A stretch of 64,000 bases of DNA. Source: Blautia hydrogenotrophica DSM 10507. GTDB taxonomy: Bacteria; Bacillota; Clostridia; Lachnospirales; Lachnospiraceae. Location: the NCBI RefSeq assembly GCF_034356035.1, contig NZ_CP136423.1:2790001-2854000 (forward strand). Direction: 5' to 3'. The notes below the pieces were generated by a model. It worked only from the letters and a program-made list of their open reading frames with translations, did no database searches and had not been told where the DNA came from. The position numbers and the translations under genes were made by a program. This document shows, piece after piece, positions 43,116 through 51,602 of the stretch (positions are counted from its first letter, which is position 1; every line of letters begins with the position of its first letter).

Positions 43116-44393
43116 TCATTTGACCAGATTCGGAATCGCCATCGAAATCTGCGGGATATATGTCACCAGCAATAAGGTGAGAATGGATACCGCCACAAAA
43201 GGCAGCACTGCCTTGGATATGTCTTTCAATGACACATCCGCGATTCCGCATCCTACATACAGGTTGACTCCCACCGGCGGCGTAACCAGCCCGATCGCCA
43301 TATTCATAACCATAATACACCCTAGGTGCACCGCATCAATTCCCAGACTTGCCGCAACCGGAAAGAGAATCGGTACAAAAATGTAAGAGGCCGAGTTTGC
43401 GTCGATAAAACAACCTGCAATCAATAAAATAACGTTGATAATCAGCAAAAAGATGTACTTATTTCCATTGCAAATGTCAATCAGCATATTGCTGGCGGAA
43501 GCCGCCATGCCTGTGACCGTCAGCACCCAGGCAAACAAGCTGGCTGTGCCTACGATGAACATGACGACCGCAGTCTGAGACACCGAATCTTTTAAAATCT
43601 CCAGGATATCTCTGATGCGAATGGATTTATAGATGAACAGCCCCACCAACAGTCCATACAGCGCGGATACCGCTGCGGCTTCCGTCGGTGTGAAGATTCC
43701 CCCGTAGATACCTCCCAAAATAATAACCGGCATCATCAGTCCCCAGAACGCATCCTTGAATGAGCTCCAGCGTTCTTTGGCAGACGCTTTCGGCATCAGT
43801 TTCAGTTCTCTCTTTCGGCTCATCCACATCATGGCCGTCAGCAGCAAAGCTCCCATGAGAATCCCCGGCACGATACCTGAGGCAAACAAAGAACCCACAG
43901 AAGTTCCTGTGATAGAACCGTAGATTACGAAGGTGATCGAAGGCGGAATGATGATGCCGATGGCGCCGCTGGTAGACATCAAGGCTGTAGAACTGGCTTT
44001 GTCATACCCTGCCTTCACCATGGCCGGAATGATAATCATACCCAGCGCCGCCACTGTCGCGGGACCTGAACCAGAGATCGCCGCAAAAAAGCAGGCCACG
44101 ATTACGCACACCAGAGCCATTCCACTCTTTCTGTGTCCGACCAACGATTTGCAGAAATCAATCAGTCTCTGGGAAATACCGCTCTTCTCCATGATATTTC
44201 CTCCCAGAATAAAGAAAGGAATCGCCAGGAGTACAAATTTGCTGGTTGCGGAGTACATATTGATAGTCACCATAGAAACCGGCAGATTCTCATATAACAA
44301 GGTGAGAATACTGGAAATCCCCAGCAAAAGTCCGATGGGTACGTTCAGCAAAAGCAGAACAAAAAACGCTCCAAACAGTATTAGGCCTGCCAT
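43116..44393 (-). CDS. dctM: TRAP transporter large permease (DctM type)
   Basis: 425 residues from the ATG behind AAGGAGGAGAAGAG. About 12 hydrophobic segments, with conserved DctM blocks such as FFILGGNIMEKSGISQRLIDF, ATVAALGMIIIPAMVKAGY, GAIGIIIPPSITFVIYGSITG and GLVTPPVGVNLYVGCGI. It is the transport channel of a Na+-coupled tripartite importer, taking its solute from the DctP protein. The start overlaps the dctQ stop (TGATG), so they are translated together. Confidence 0.93.
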   Translation of the reverse strand: MAGLILFGAFFVLLLLNVPIGLLLGISSILTLLYENLPVSMVTINMYSATSKFVLLAIPFFILGGNIMEKSGISQRLIDFCKSLVGHRKSGMALVCVIVACFFAAISGSGPATVAALGMIIIPAMVKAGYDKASSTALMSTSGAIGIIIPPSITFVIYGSITGTSVGSLFASGIVPGILMGALLLTAMMWMSRKRELKLMPKASAKERWSSFKDAFWGLMMPVIILGGIYGGIFTPTEAAAVSALYGLLVGLFIYKSIRIRDILEILKDSVSQTAVVMFIVGTASLFAWVLTVTGMAASASNMLIDICNGNKYIFLLIINVILLIAGCFIDANSASYIFVPILFPVAASLGIDAVHLGCIMVMNMAIGLVTPPVGVNLYVGCGIADVSLKDISKAVLPFVAVSILTLLLVTYIPQISMAIPNLVK

Positions 44394-44866
44394 CAGCTCT
44401 TCTCCTCCTTCCCTTTTAGATCGCGGATAAATAATTGCATGTACCGTACAGTCAGTACGGCTCCGCTGACGGGTACAAAAGCTCCCATCATCCACTCCGG
44501 CCACTGCATACCGGCAGTCACCAGCTTCAGTTCATATTCCAAGGCCGCCATAGAGATTCCAAATCCCAACAAAACCAGCCCAAATACCGTTCCCAGTAAA
44601 TGTCCCAACAGAACACATCCTTTTTGGACTTTTTCAGGCAGCAAATCTGTCAACACCGTCAGCCCCAGATGGGCGCCTCTTTTGGCTGCCACAGCAGCGC
44701 CGCTCAGGCTGATTATCACCAGGCCCAGAGCAGTCAATTCCTCTACAAAAGGCATGGAACTTTTGAATACATATCTCGCGAACACATTGATACAGGTGAG
44801 AACCATCATGGCCAGCAGAAGCAATCCGCAGATATTATCCTCAATTTCTTTCAAAAATTTCTTCAT
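44393..44866 (-). CDS. dctQ: TRAP transporter small permease (DctQ type)
   Basis: 157 residues with four membrane helices (CGLLLLAMMVLTCINVFARYV, ELTALGLVIISLSGAAVAA, LLGHLLGTVFGLVLLGFGI and a C-terminal one). The NVFARYVF and AAVAAKRGAHLGL segments are typical of DctQ. It associates with DctM. GGAGATGG stands before the ATG, and the gene lies 24 bases after dctP. Confidence 0.92.
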   Translation of the reverse strand: MKKFLKEIEDNICGLLLLAMMVLTCINVFARYVFKSSMPFVEELTALGLVIISLSGAAVAAKRGAHLGLTVLTDLLPEKVQKGCVLLGHLLGTVFGLVLLGFGISMAALEYELKLVTAGMQWPEWMMGAFVPVSGAVLTVRYMQLFIRDLKGKEEKS

Positions 44867-44890
44867 CCCGCCATCTCCTTTCTCTGAAAT

Positions 44891-45946
44891 TTATTCCGCG
44901 CCAAATGCCGCACAGGCATTACTTCCATAGAGCTCTTTGTATTTCTCCTCCAAAGGCAGGACTGCCGCTTTGAAGTCGGCAATATCTTCTTCTGTCAATT
45001 CATAGATCTCACAGCCATTTTCCGCTGTAAACTTCTCTTCCAGCGTAGCCTCTTCCTCTATGATCTCCTGATTAATTTCCTTTGTGGCTTCCTCCACACA
45101 TTCCCGAATCAGATTCTGTGTATCCTCATTCAAGACATCAAACCGTTTCTGATTTGCCATCACAGTGAAAGCCTCATAGGTATGCTTGGATATCGTGATA
45201 TATTTTTGTACTTCCTGGACATTTCCCGAGTTGATGGTGGTGAGAGAGTTGTCGTGTCCGTCGATGGTTCCTTGCTGAAGCGCTGTAAATACTTCCGACC
45301 AGGACATGGCCTGCGGAGATGCGCCAAGCATCGAATAAAAGTCGCTGAAGAAACTGCCTCCTGGTATTCTTATTTTCAGCCCTTTGAGATCTTCTGGCTT
45401 CTGAATTGGATGCTTGCTGTTCGTGATCGCTTTGAATCCATTGTGGACAGCGCCCAGGTAGTAAACTCCCTTCTCCTGCAAAATCGAATCTATGTACTCT
45501 CCGCCTTCTCCGTAAAAAGCGTCCTCCGCTTCCTGGTAGTCCGAAAATAGCCACGGCAGCGTACTGACCATCAGCCGGTTATCCAAATTTGAGATGACAC
45601 TGGTAGAGTGAATATCCAAATCAACAGTTCCGTTGCACAGCATTTCCAGCCCCTTGGACATATTTCCTCCAGACAACTGATCGTTGGTAAAAACTGTCAT
45701 CGTCACTCTTCCTCCGGACTTCTCACTGAGCTTATCCGCGATCCGATAGGCCGCCTTTGCGTCATTCGCGGTCTCCGTTCCATTACAGCTCAGCCTCAGT
45801 TCCACTTCCTCGAATTTTTCGTACGCCCCATCCGATACAGTGCCGCTCCCGGCTGAATCCGTCTCTTTTCCGCAGCCTGCCAGAAAAACCGGTACCAGAA
45901 ACGCAGCCATACAAACCGTCATCGTTAGTTTCCCTACTTTCCTCAT
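44891..45946 (-). CDS. dctP: TRAP transporter substrate-binding lipoprotein (DctP type)
   Basis: 351 residues. Lipoprotein signal (LTMTVCMAAFLVPVFLAGC, lipobox LAGC), then a DctP domain: AYRIADKLSEKSGGRVTMTVF, LDIHSTSVISNLDNRLMVSTLPWLF, and LKGLKIRIPGGSFFSDFYSMLGA, which carries the Arg that usually salt-bridges the carboxylate of the ligand. The expected ligand is therefore a carboxylate such as a sugar acid. First gene of a six-gene operon with permeases, split transketolase and dehydrogenase. Confidence 0.93.
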   Translation of the reverse strand: MRKVGKLTMTVCMAAFLVPVFLAGCGKETDSAGSGTVSDGAYEKFEEVELRLSCNGTETANDAKAAYRIADKLSEKSGGRVTMTVFTNDQLSGGNMSKGLEMLCNGTVDLDIHSTSVISNLDNRLMVSTLPWLFSDYQEAEDAFYGEGGEYIDSILQEKGVYYLGAVHNGFKAITNSKHPIQKPEDLKGLKIRIPGGSFFSDFYSMLGASPQAMSWSEVFTALQQGTIDGHDNSLTTINSGNVQEVQKYITISKHTYEAFTVMANQKRFDVLNEDTQNLIRECVEEATKEINQEIIEEEATLEEKFTAENGCEIYELTEEDIADFKAAVLPLEEKYKELYGSNACAAFGAE

Positions 45947-45972
45947 ACGTTCTCTCCTTTGCCCTTAAATAT

Positions 45973-46023
45973 CCAACATCCGATGTTGGGTTTTATTATA
46001 GAGGTAAGTATTCAAATTGTCAA
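45973..46023 (-). promoter_or_regulatory. TRAP operon promoter with palindromic operator at +1
   Basis: TTGACA (46023-46018), 17 bases, TATAAT (46000-45995) is a near-consensus promoter. Immediately downstream, covering the expected start of transcription, lies CCAACATCGGATGTTGG (45989-45973), a 17-bp palindrome. A consensus promoter with an operator over +1 implies repression, presumably by the convergent FadR-type protein. Confidence 0.8.
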
Positions 46024-46115
46024 TACGTTTTCACGTTTTCGACAGTATTGACATTTATAATTAGATTTTTTTGTGCTATTTTCCCTAATTACACGTCCTT
46101 AGCGGAACATTTTTC

Positions 46116-46145
46116 GTTTCATAGGGATACAGTTTCCTATGAAAC
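46116..46145. repeat. 10-bp perfect inverted repeat
   Basis: GTTTCATAGG (46116-46125) and CCTATGAAAC (46136-46145) flank a 10-base loop, directly next to the terminator hairpin at 46154-46182. It may be a second terminator stem or an operator. Confidence 0.5.
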
Positions 46146-46153
46146 AAAAAAAG

Positions 46154-46182
46154 GCCTTGCAGACACTACGTGCCTGCAAGGC
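46154..46182 (-). terminator. Terminator on the minus strand
   Basis: GCCTTGCAGGCAC pairs with GTGTCTGCAAGGC (one mismatch), followed on the minus strand by CTTTTTTTG. The nearest minus-strand gene upstream is the flavodoxin remnant and, beyond it, rlmD, so it may originally have ended the flavodoxin transcript. Confidence 0.8.
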
Positions 46183-46383
46183 TAAAAAATAGGATTAACT
46201 GAATACTCATACCCAGACCCAGTGGATATGAAATGTTCGGACAAAACGTACTATATCATACTTTTCCAAAATCTGCAAGCTATTTTTCAGACCGCTTTGT
46301 CGAGTTCATAAGCTTGGTTACACTTCAGGTCTTCAAGATCTAGCGAGTTTTTTTGTACATTTCGTACAAAAATCCCGAGACAT

Positions 46384-46470
46384 ACTCGCGCCACACTGCT
46401 GTTTACAGCAGTTTGTGTACATCACAAAACGTATTACTGCTCACGAACCGCAAGTGAGTGAACAGTAACT
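46384..46470 (+). repeat. 87-bp dispersed hairpin repeat, copy 1
   Basis: Aligned without gaps to the reverse strand of 57015-57101 with about 85% identity by eye. It contains CTGCTGTTTACAGCAG and an imperfect stem from TTACTGCTCAC to GTGAGTGAACAGTAA, and ends in ...GAACAGTAACT. Most differences between copies are transitions. Confidence 0.7.
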
Positions 46471-46504
46471 AAGCTTGCTTTAGCGTAGGATGCCTTGTAA
46501 TCGC

Positions 46505-46713
46505 ACCTACTTCGTCCCCCTTCATTCTCCGCAGCCGCCGACAAAAGGATAGATGTCATCAAACGCATATTCTGAACCGTACAGTGAATTTGCTCTGTCC
46601 AACAAAGTCTTCGTCTGTCCCGCCATCTCGAAATAGTAGATCGGCGTCGCAAAGGCGGTCACTCTCTCTCCTGCTCTTAAACAGGCCAGATATCCTCTAC
46701 AAAACTCTGCCAT
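46505..46713 (-). pseudogene. Remnant of a flavodoxin-family (FMN reductase) gene
   Basis: A short frame contains FATPIYYFEMAGQTKTLLDR and the following A-N-S-L-Y-G-S-E-Y-A-F-D-D-I-Y, typical of the middle of flavodoxin-like NAD(P)H-dependent FMN reductases. After DDIY the conserved continuation (LLSAAAENE) is in the next frame, so there is a one-base frameshift near 46555. The N-terminal about 60 residues and the C-terminal half are missing, and a dispersed repeat begins just downstream. It is a decaying gene. Confidence 0.75.
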
Positions 46714-46811
46714 TCAGCTGCTTTCTTTGATTTTCTGCTCAATTCTATTTTGCGGGTGGCAAATGGGTGGCAAATAGACTGAACCACCACATAAGAACCC
46801 CGAAAATCCGC

Positions 46812-48170
46812 TTATTTTCGTTCTAAAAGGCAGATTGTCTCCACATGCACCGTCTGACAAAATTGGTCCACCGCCGTACATTTCTCCACCCGATACCCTC
46901 GCTCTTGGAACAATTCCAAGTCCCTGGCCAGGCTGGTCACTTTACAAGAGATGTAGACGATTCTGTCCACGCCATAATCCAAAATCTTTGGTAGCGCCTT
47001 AGGGTGAATTCCATCCCGCGGCGGGTCCAAGACAATCATATCCGGTTTTTCCTCCAGTTCGTCCAGCACTCTCAACACATCACCGGCGATAAACCTACAG
47101 TTTTTTAGGCCATTCATCCTCGCATTTTCCCGGGCCGCTTCCACGGCCTCCTCCACAATTTCCACACCCACCACTTCTTTGGATACCTCGGCAAGAATCT
47201 GAGAAATTGTCCCTGTACCGCTGTACAGGTCAAATACCACTTTATCCTTGGTCTCTCCCACGTAACTGCGGACAATATTATAGAGTACCTCCGCAGCCAG
47301 AGTATTAGGCTGAAAAAAAGAAAAGGTGCTAATTTTAAACTTCAATCCCATTAAAGTCTCGTAGAAATAGTCCTGCCCATATAAAATCCTGGTCTCGTCA
47401 CTCTTGACCACATCCGAGAGAGAATCATTGATGATATGCATAATCCCGACAATTTTTCCCTCCAATCCAAGGCCCAAAAGCTCCTGCTTCAGAGGTGTCA
47501 AATCGTGTTCCTCCTGGCTGGTTGTAACTAAATGCACCAGAATTTCCCCGGTGGTTGTTCCCCGCCGCAGCAGCAAATGTCTCAGATAACCCATATGCTG
47601 CATCTTTTTGTAATAGGAGACCTTTCTGTCTCGGAAATATTCCCACACACAGGTCAATATTTTTGTCATATCCTGATGCACCAACTGACAATCCCCGGCT
47701 GTAAGCACATCATAAGTACTGCCCTTTTTATGCAAGCCAAGCGTCAGAGGGCCGTCTTTCTCAGCATCCCCAAAAGAAAACTCCATCTTGTTTCGATAGT
47801 GAAATTCCTGCGGACTTCCATAAATATTTTCATACTCATATTCCCCCAAAACTGCCCTGTCCAGGATCTCTTTTACCTGGGCCTGCTTCATCTTCAGCTG
47901 CTCTTCATAGGGCATTGTCTGGTACATGCACCCTCCACAGTCGGGGAAAACACTGCAAACCGGCTCCCGTCTCTCCAAAGGCGACTTTTCCAACACCTCC
48001 AGAAGTCTGCCTTCCAAACGTTTTCCCCGTTTTTTGTTAATCACAAAACGAACCTTCTGTCCAGGTATCCCATTTTTTACTATGACTGTCTCTCCCTCCA
48101 CAGTCGCTTTTCCCCTATTGGGAAATTCTACCTTCTCAATAATTCCCTCACAGATACAACCTTTTTTCAC
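46812..48170 (-). CDS. rlmD: 23S rRNA (uracil-5-)-methyltransferase, RlmD/RumA type
   Basis: 452 residues starting at GTG behind GGAGG. N-terminal TRAM-like barrel (GIIEKVEFPNRGKATVEGETV), a 4Fe-4S cluster set (CSVFPDCGGCMYQ plus the later Cys in TAGDCQLVH), SAM-binding domain (VFDLYSGTGTISQILAE, VVGVEIVEEAVEAARENARMNG, MIVLDPPRDGIHPKAL) and the nucleophile Cys in IVYISCKVTSLARDL, where most relatives have S-C-N-P. It methylates a uridine of 23S rRNA. TrmA-like homologues in Firmicutes (RlmCD) may modify two sites, so the exact target is not certain. Confidence 0.9.
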   Translation of the reverse strand: MKKGCICEGIIEKVEFPNRGKATVEGETVIVKNGIPGQKVRFVINKKRGKRLEGRLLEVLEKSPLERREPVCSVFPDCGGCMYQTMPYEEQLKMKQAQVKEILDRAVLGEYEYENIYGSPQEFHYRNKMEFSFGDAEKDGPLTLGLHKKGSTYDVLTAGDCQLVHQDMTKILTCVWEYFRDRKVSYYKKMQHMGYLRHLLLRRGTTTGEILVHLVTTSQEEHDLTPLKQELLGLGLEGKIVGIMHIINDSLSDVVKSDETRILYGQDYFYETLMGLKFKISTFSFFQPNTLAAEVLYNIVRSYVGETKDKVVFDLYSGTGTISQILAEVSKEVVGVEIVEEAVEAARENARMNGLKNCRFIAGDVLRVLDELEEKPDMIVLDPPRDGIHPKALPKILDYGVDRIVYISCKVTSLARDLELFQERGYRVEKCTAVDQFCQTVHVETICLLERK

Positions 48171-48257
48171 AATAACCTCCGTGTCCTCTATTTTTATCTG
48201 TCCTCTCAGCCGACAGCTCCTATGTCACTGAGAATGCCGCTGATACAGTTCCACGTG

Positions 48258-48351
48258 ACAAAAAGAGGGCGTTGCACAATTGCCGAAAACCATTTCTAAA
48301 ATACATCAGCCATGTATTCTCAAAACGATCTCCGAAAATTGTGCAGCGCCC
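48258..48351 (-). terminator. Long inverted-repeat terminator
   Basis: GGGCGCTGCACAATT (48351-48337) and AATTGTGCAACGCCC (48281-48267) form a 15-bp stem (one mismatch) around a 55-base loop with its own hairpin AATACAT/ATGTATT, followed by TCTTTTTG on the minus strand. It lies between the acidic small membrane protein gene and rlmD. A look-alike follows rplT at 63612. Confidence 0.75.
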
Positions 48352-48534
48352 CCTCACACCTTGTTGCATGGGCCCGCAGGCCCTCCTTCTTCTACAGCAG
48401 ATCTGCCGGCTGCTGCTTCTCATTCTTATATACACAGAAAGCCTCACCGCCGACAGATTTCCACTTATTTAAATCTTCCATCCATCTCTGGGGCAGAAAA
48501 AATATTCTCTCTCAGAGCTTCTCTCTTACGTATG

Positions 48535-48777
48535 TTATTTTTCGTCTTTGTCGTCATCCTCATCTTCAAAATAATCGTCGAAGTCATCGTCAAAATCTTC
48601 TTCAAAATCTTCCAGATAATCCGGTGCAAAGAAACGGTACACTGCATAAGCGATTCCTGCTACTGCTGCCACTGCTCCGATGATAGCCAACGCCCAGAGA
48701 ACTGCATTCTTCTGTTTTTCATCCTCTTTCTTGTTCAGTGATGTTAATAAATCCTCCAGCTTATTCATGTTCATCAT
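48535..48777 (-). CDS. Small membrane protein with long acidic tail
   Basis: 80 residues. A short N-terminal amphipathic segment (MNKLEDLLTSLNKKEDEKQK), one membrane helix (AVLWALAIIGAVAAVAGIAYAVYRFF), then a C-terminal tail of about 28 residues of which nearly all are D, E, F or Y (DYLEDFEEDFDDDFDDYFED and on). GAAGGTG precedes the ATG. I do not recognise the family by name, though similar short proteins occur in Lachnospiraceae. The tail could bind metal or a basic partner; topology probably places it inside or outside depending on the charge rule and is not decided here. Confidence 0.7.
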   Translation of the reverse strand: MMNMNKLEDLLTSLNKKEDEKQKNAVLWALAIIGAVAAVAGIAYAVYRFFAPDYLEDFEEDFDDDFDDYFEDEDDDKDEK

Positions 48778-48991
48778 TAAACACCTTCTTTCCTAATATT
48801 ATCCGCTGCATCATATTTGGAAACCCCAAACCAATTTTTCACCGCTCCTGAGCATTTGGAAGAGCAGTCAACAGCGGTTCTAACTTCTCTTATTATATCA
48901 CTATCTCATGCTTTTTACCAGATTTTCTTTCAAGTAATAAAAATAATTGGTAGCTATTTAGCCATGTAAGCTCAGATTCACAGCAGCCGGT

Positions 48992-51205
48992 TCAAATCTT
49001 CTTTAGCTTCGCAAAACTAGCAAACATTTTTTTCACTCCCACCTGGTCAAAATCCACCGTAACCTCATAGTCTTTTCCGCCTTCTACGATATTTTTCACA
49101 ATTCCTACTCCAAATTTGACATGTCGCACCGTATCTCCCACCTCATAACTTAGTTTGTCTGCCTTTTTCACTTCAAACTGTCTGGGCTGGAACGCTTTCG
49201 CCCGAAATGCCTCCCTCATCTGCGCATATGTATTGTTTCTCGGCACTTCCGTTTTTATCTCTTTTTTCTCAATTTTGTGTCCCATATCCACAACTTCCCT
49301 GGGAAGTTCGTAGATAAATCTGGATACCTTATTATATTGCGCCTGGCCTCGAATCATTCTCTGCTGCACACTTGTCATCGTCAGATCTTTCATCGCCCTC
49401 GTGATACCAACATAACAAAGCCGCCGCTCTTCCTCCATATCGCCTGGATCTTCCGAACCAATCGTCATATAACTTGGAAAAATACCGTCTTCCATCCCCG
49501 CCAGATACACCTGTGAAAATTCCAATCCTTTGGCGCTGTGCAAAGTCATCAACAACACATGGTCCTGATTGGGGTCCACTGTGTCAATATCCGCGACCAG
49601 GGCTACTTCCTCAAGAAATCCTCCAAGCGTAGGATTCTCACTTTCTTTGTCATAAGTGGTAGCCTTTGTAATCAACTCATCAATGTTCTCGATTCTGGCC
49701 CTTGACTCATCTGTATCCTCCGCAATCAAGTCCTGAACATACCCCGTCCTTTCGATAACATCGTCTAAAAGCTCACTGACTGAAAAGCTTCTCTGCTCAC
49801 TGCGAAGACTCTGAATCATCGTGACAAAAGGCTGTATCTTCACTGCCGCTCTTCCCAGCTTCGGTATTTTTTCTGCCTCTTTGAGCGCGTCATAAAAACT
49901 GATATCCTGTTCCGTCGCATACTCCTGAACCCTCAACAGTGTCGTGGCTCCAATCCCTCTTTTGGGGATATTGATAATTCTGCGGACAGCCAGATCATCC
50001 TTTGCATTGTCTACCGTCTTCAGATAACTGAGCAGATCTTTGATTTCCTTGCGGGCATAGAAATTCACTCCCCCTACCAGTCTATAAGGAATGTTCGCCA
50101 TCAAAAATTTTTCTTCAAACAAACGCGACTGAGCATTCGTCCTATATAAAACTGCACAGTCTCGATAACTGCAAATACCCTCTCGATGCTTCTGGGCGAT
50201 GTCCCCCACCACATATTCCGCTTCCTCAAATCCACTCAAAAAATGCCGAAAATGGACCTTATTTCCCTCTTCATTGTCTGTCCAGAGTGTCTTAGGTTTT
50301 CTCTGTGCGTTATTTTGAATCACCTCATTTGCCGCCTGAAGAATGTTTTTGGTAGAACGATAATTTTGTTCCAACCGAATTACCTTTGTATTGGAAAATA
50401 CCCGCTCAAATCCTAAGATGTTCTCAATATTCGCTCCTCGAAACTTATAGATAGACTGATCATCGTCGCCTACGACACACAAGTTTTGATATTTAGACGC
50501 CAGTAGGCTCACGAACTGAAACTGCGCCAGATTGGTATCCTGATATTCGTCCACCATAATATAGCGAAATCTCTCCTGATAAGATTCCAAAACTTCTGGA
50601 CAGCTCTGAAACAGCTCCACGGTCTTCATGATTAAATCGTCAAAATCCAGTGCGTTGTTTCTGCGAAGCTGAGTCTGATACTCCTTGTATACTTCGGCCA
50701 CTCTCATTTTGCTGTAATCGCCTTGACTGTTCAGTTCGAATTCTTCCGGACTTACCAACTGGTCCTTCGCGTGAGAAATCTGGGCTAAAAGGGCACGCTC
50801 TTTGTATAACTTGGTATCAATCTGAAGTCGCTTACAGATATCCTTCATCAATGACTTCTGGTCATCTGCATCATAAATAGTAAAACGATTGTCAAATCCA
50901 ATTCGATCAATGTATCGCCTCAAAATACGCACACAAGTGGAATGAAAAGTCGTCACCCAGACGCTCTCCGAACCAAAACCTACGATCTGGTCCACCCGTT
51001 CTTTCATCTCCTGTGCTGCCTTGTTCGTAAAGGTAATCGCCATAATATTCCACGGATTTACGCCTTTTTCTTCTATCAGATAGGCTATCCGGTGAGTCAA
51101 AACCCTGGTCTTGCCTGAACCAGCCCCTGCCAAAATCAACAGAGGTCCCTCTGTCTGACACACTGCCTCTTTCTGTTGTGGATTTAAATTCTCATAAATG
51201 CTCAT
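48992..51205 (-). CDS. pcrA: ATP-dependent DNA helicase, UvrD/PcrA type
   Basis: 737 residues, normal for PcrA. Superfamily 1A motifs in order: Q motif and Walker A AGAGSGKTRVLTHRIAYL, motif Ia TFTNKAAQEMKERV, motif II VDEYQDTNLAQF, motif III VVGDDDQSIYKFRGA, motif IV RLEQNYRSTKNIL, motif V LMTLHSAKGLEF and motif VI RLCYVGITRAMKDL. The C-terminal Tudor-like tail that binds RNA polymerase is present (YEVGDTVRHVKFGVGIV ... DFDQVGVKKM). It unwinds DNA 3' to 5' in repair, replication and rolling-circle plasmid copying. It stands alone, read leftward. Confidence 0.96.
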   Translation of the reverse strand: MSIYENLNPQQKEAVCQTEGPLLILAGAGSGKTRVLTHRIAYLIEEKGVNPWNIMAITFTNKAAQEMKERVDQIVGFGSESVWVTTFHSTCVRILRRYIDRIGFDNRFTIYDADDQKSLMKDICKRLQIDTKLYKERALLAQISHAKDQLVSPEEFELNSQGDYSKMRVAEVYKEYQTQLRRNNALDFDDLIMKTVELFQSCPEVLESYQERFRYIMVDEYQDTNLAQFQFVSLLASKYQNLCVVGDDDQSIYKFRGANIENILGFERVFSNTKVIRLEQNYRSTKNILQAANEVIQNNAQRKPKTLWTDNEEGNKVHFRHFLSGFEEAEYVVGDIAQKHREGICSYRDCAVLYRTNAQSRLFEEKFLMANIPYRLVGGVNFYARKEIKDLLSYLKTVDNAKDDLAVRRIINIPKRGIGATTLLRVQEYATEQDISFYDALKEAEKIPKLGRAAVKIQPFVTMIQSLRSEQRSFSVSELLDDVIERTGYVQDLIAEDTDESRARIENIDELITKATTYDKESENPTLGGFLEEVALVADIDTVDPNQDHVLLMTLHSAKGLEFSQVYLAGMEDGIFPSYMTIGSEDPGDMEEERRLCYVGITRAMKDLTMTSVQQRMIRGQAQYNKVSRFIYELPREVVDMGHKIEKKEIKTEVPRNNTYAQMREAFRAKAFQPRQFEVKKADKLSYEVGDTVRHVKFGVGIVKNIVEGGKDYEVTVDFDQVGVKKMFASFAKLKKI

Positions 51206-51378
51206 GTAAATCTCCCATCTATTCTAAACCAATATTGTCTCTCTCGTCCTCACCTGCTATGTCCTACAGAAAACACAGCCTTCTTTAATTCCACAGACAT
51301 TATACCATGCCCCTAGTCCTTCGTCCACATGAATGACATTCCCCCACAGACAGCGCCTTGGTACGAGGGACAAGCTCA

Positions 51379-51527
51379 GCTCATACTGATGTCCGCTCGC
51401 ATAAACATACAAGTATGTTTTCTCCTTCACAGTCCTGATTCAAACTTCAGCACTGCATCTTACATGCGAGCACAACGTCTCTGTGCTGAAGTTTAAATCG
51501 GCTGTGAATAGTAACTATCTATTGCTA
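51379..51527. repeat. Palindromic intergenic element with 42-bp dispersed repeat
   Basis: Begins with the 42-bp core shared with 39188-39229 (one mismatch), which contains AAACATAC-AA-GTATGTTT, and continues into a long inverted repeat (AAACTTCAGCAC ... GTGCTGAAGTTT, with outer GATT/AATC and CACAG/CTGTG). It ends in GAATAGTAAC, resembling the ends of the other repeats in this window (GAACAGTAAC). The rest of the 397-base gap between pcrA and the DUF1836 gene shows nothing further. Confidence 0.65.
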
Positions 51528-51602
51528 AATTCTTAAAATTCAGCATCAAAAAGCTTTACAAGTAGTATTCAAAACTATATAATAAAGAAACGAGGTGATA
51601 TT

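Noticed and set aside
47532-48299. 255-codon open frame on the plus strand
   Set aside because: Antisense to rlmD, which has complete family motifs; no independent evidence for it.
39188-51420. 42-bp repeats as a CRISPR array
   Set aside because: Only two copies 12 kb apart, no regular spacers and no cas genes.
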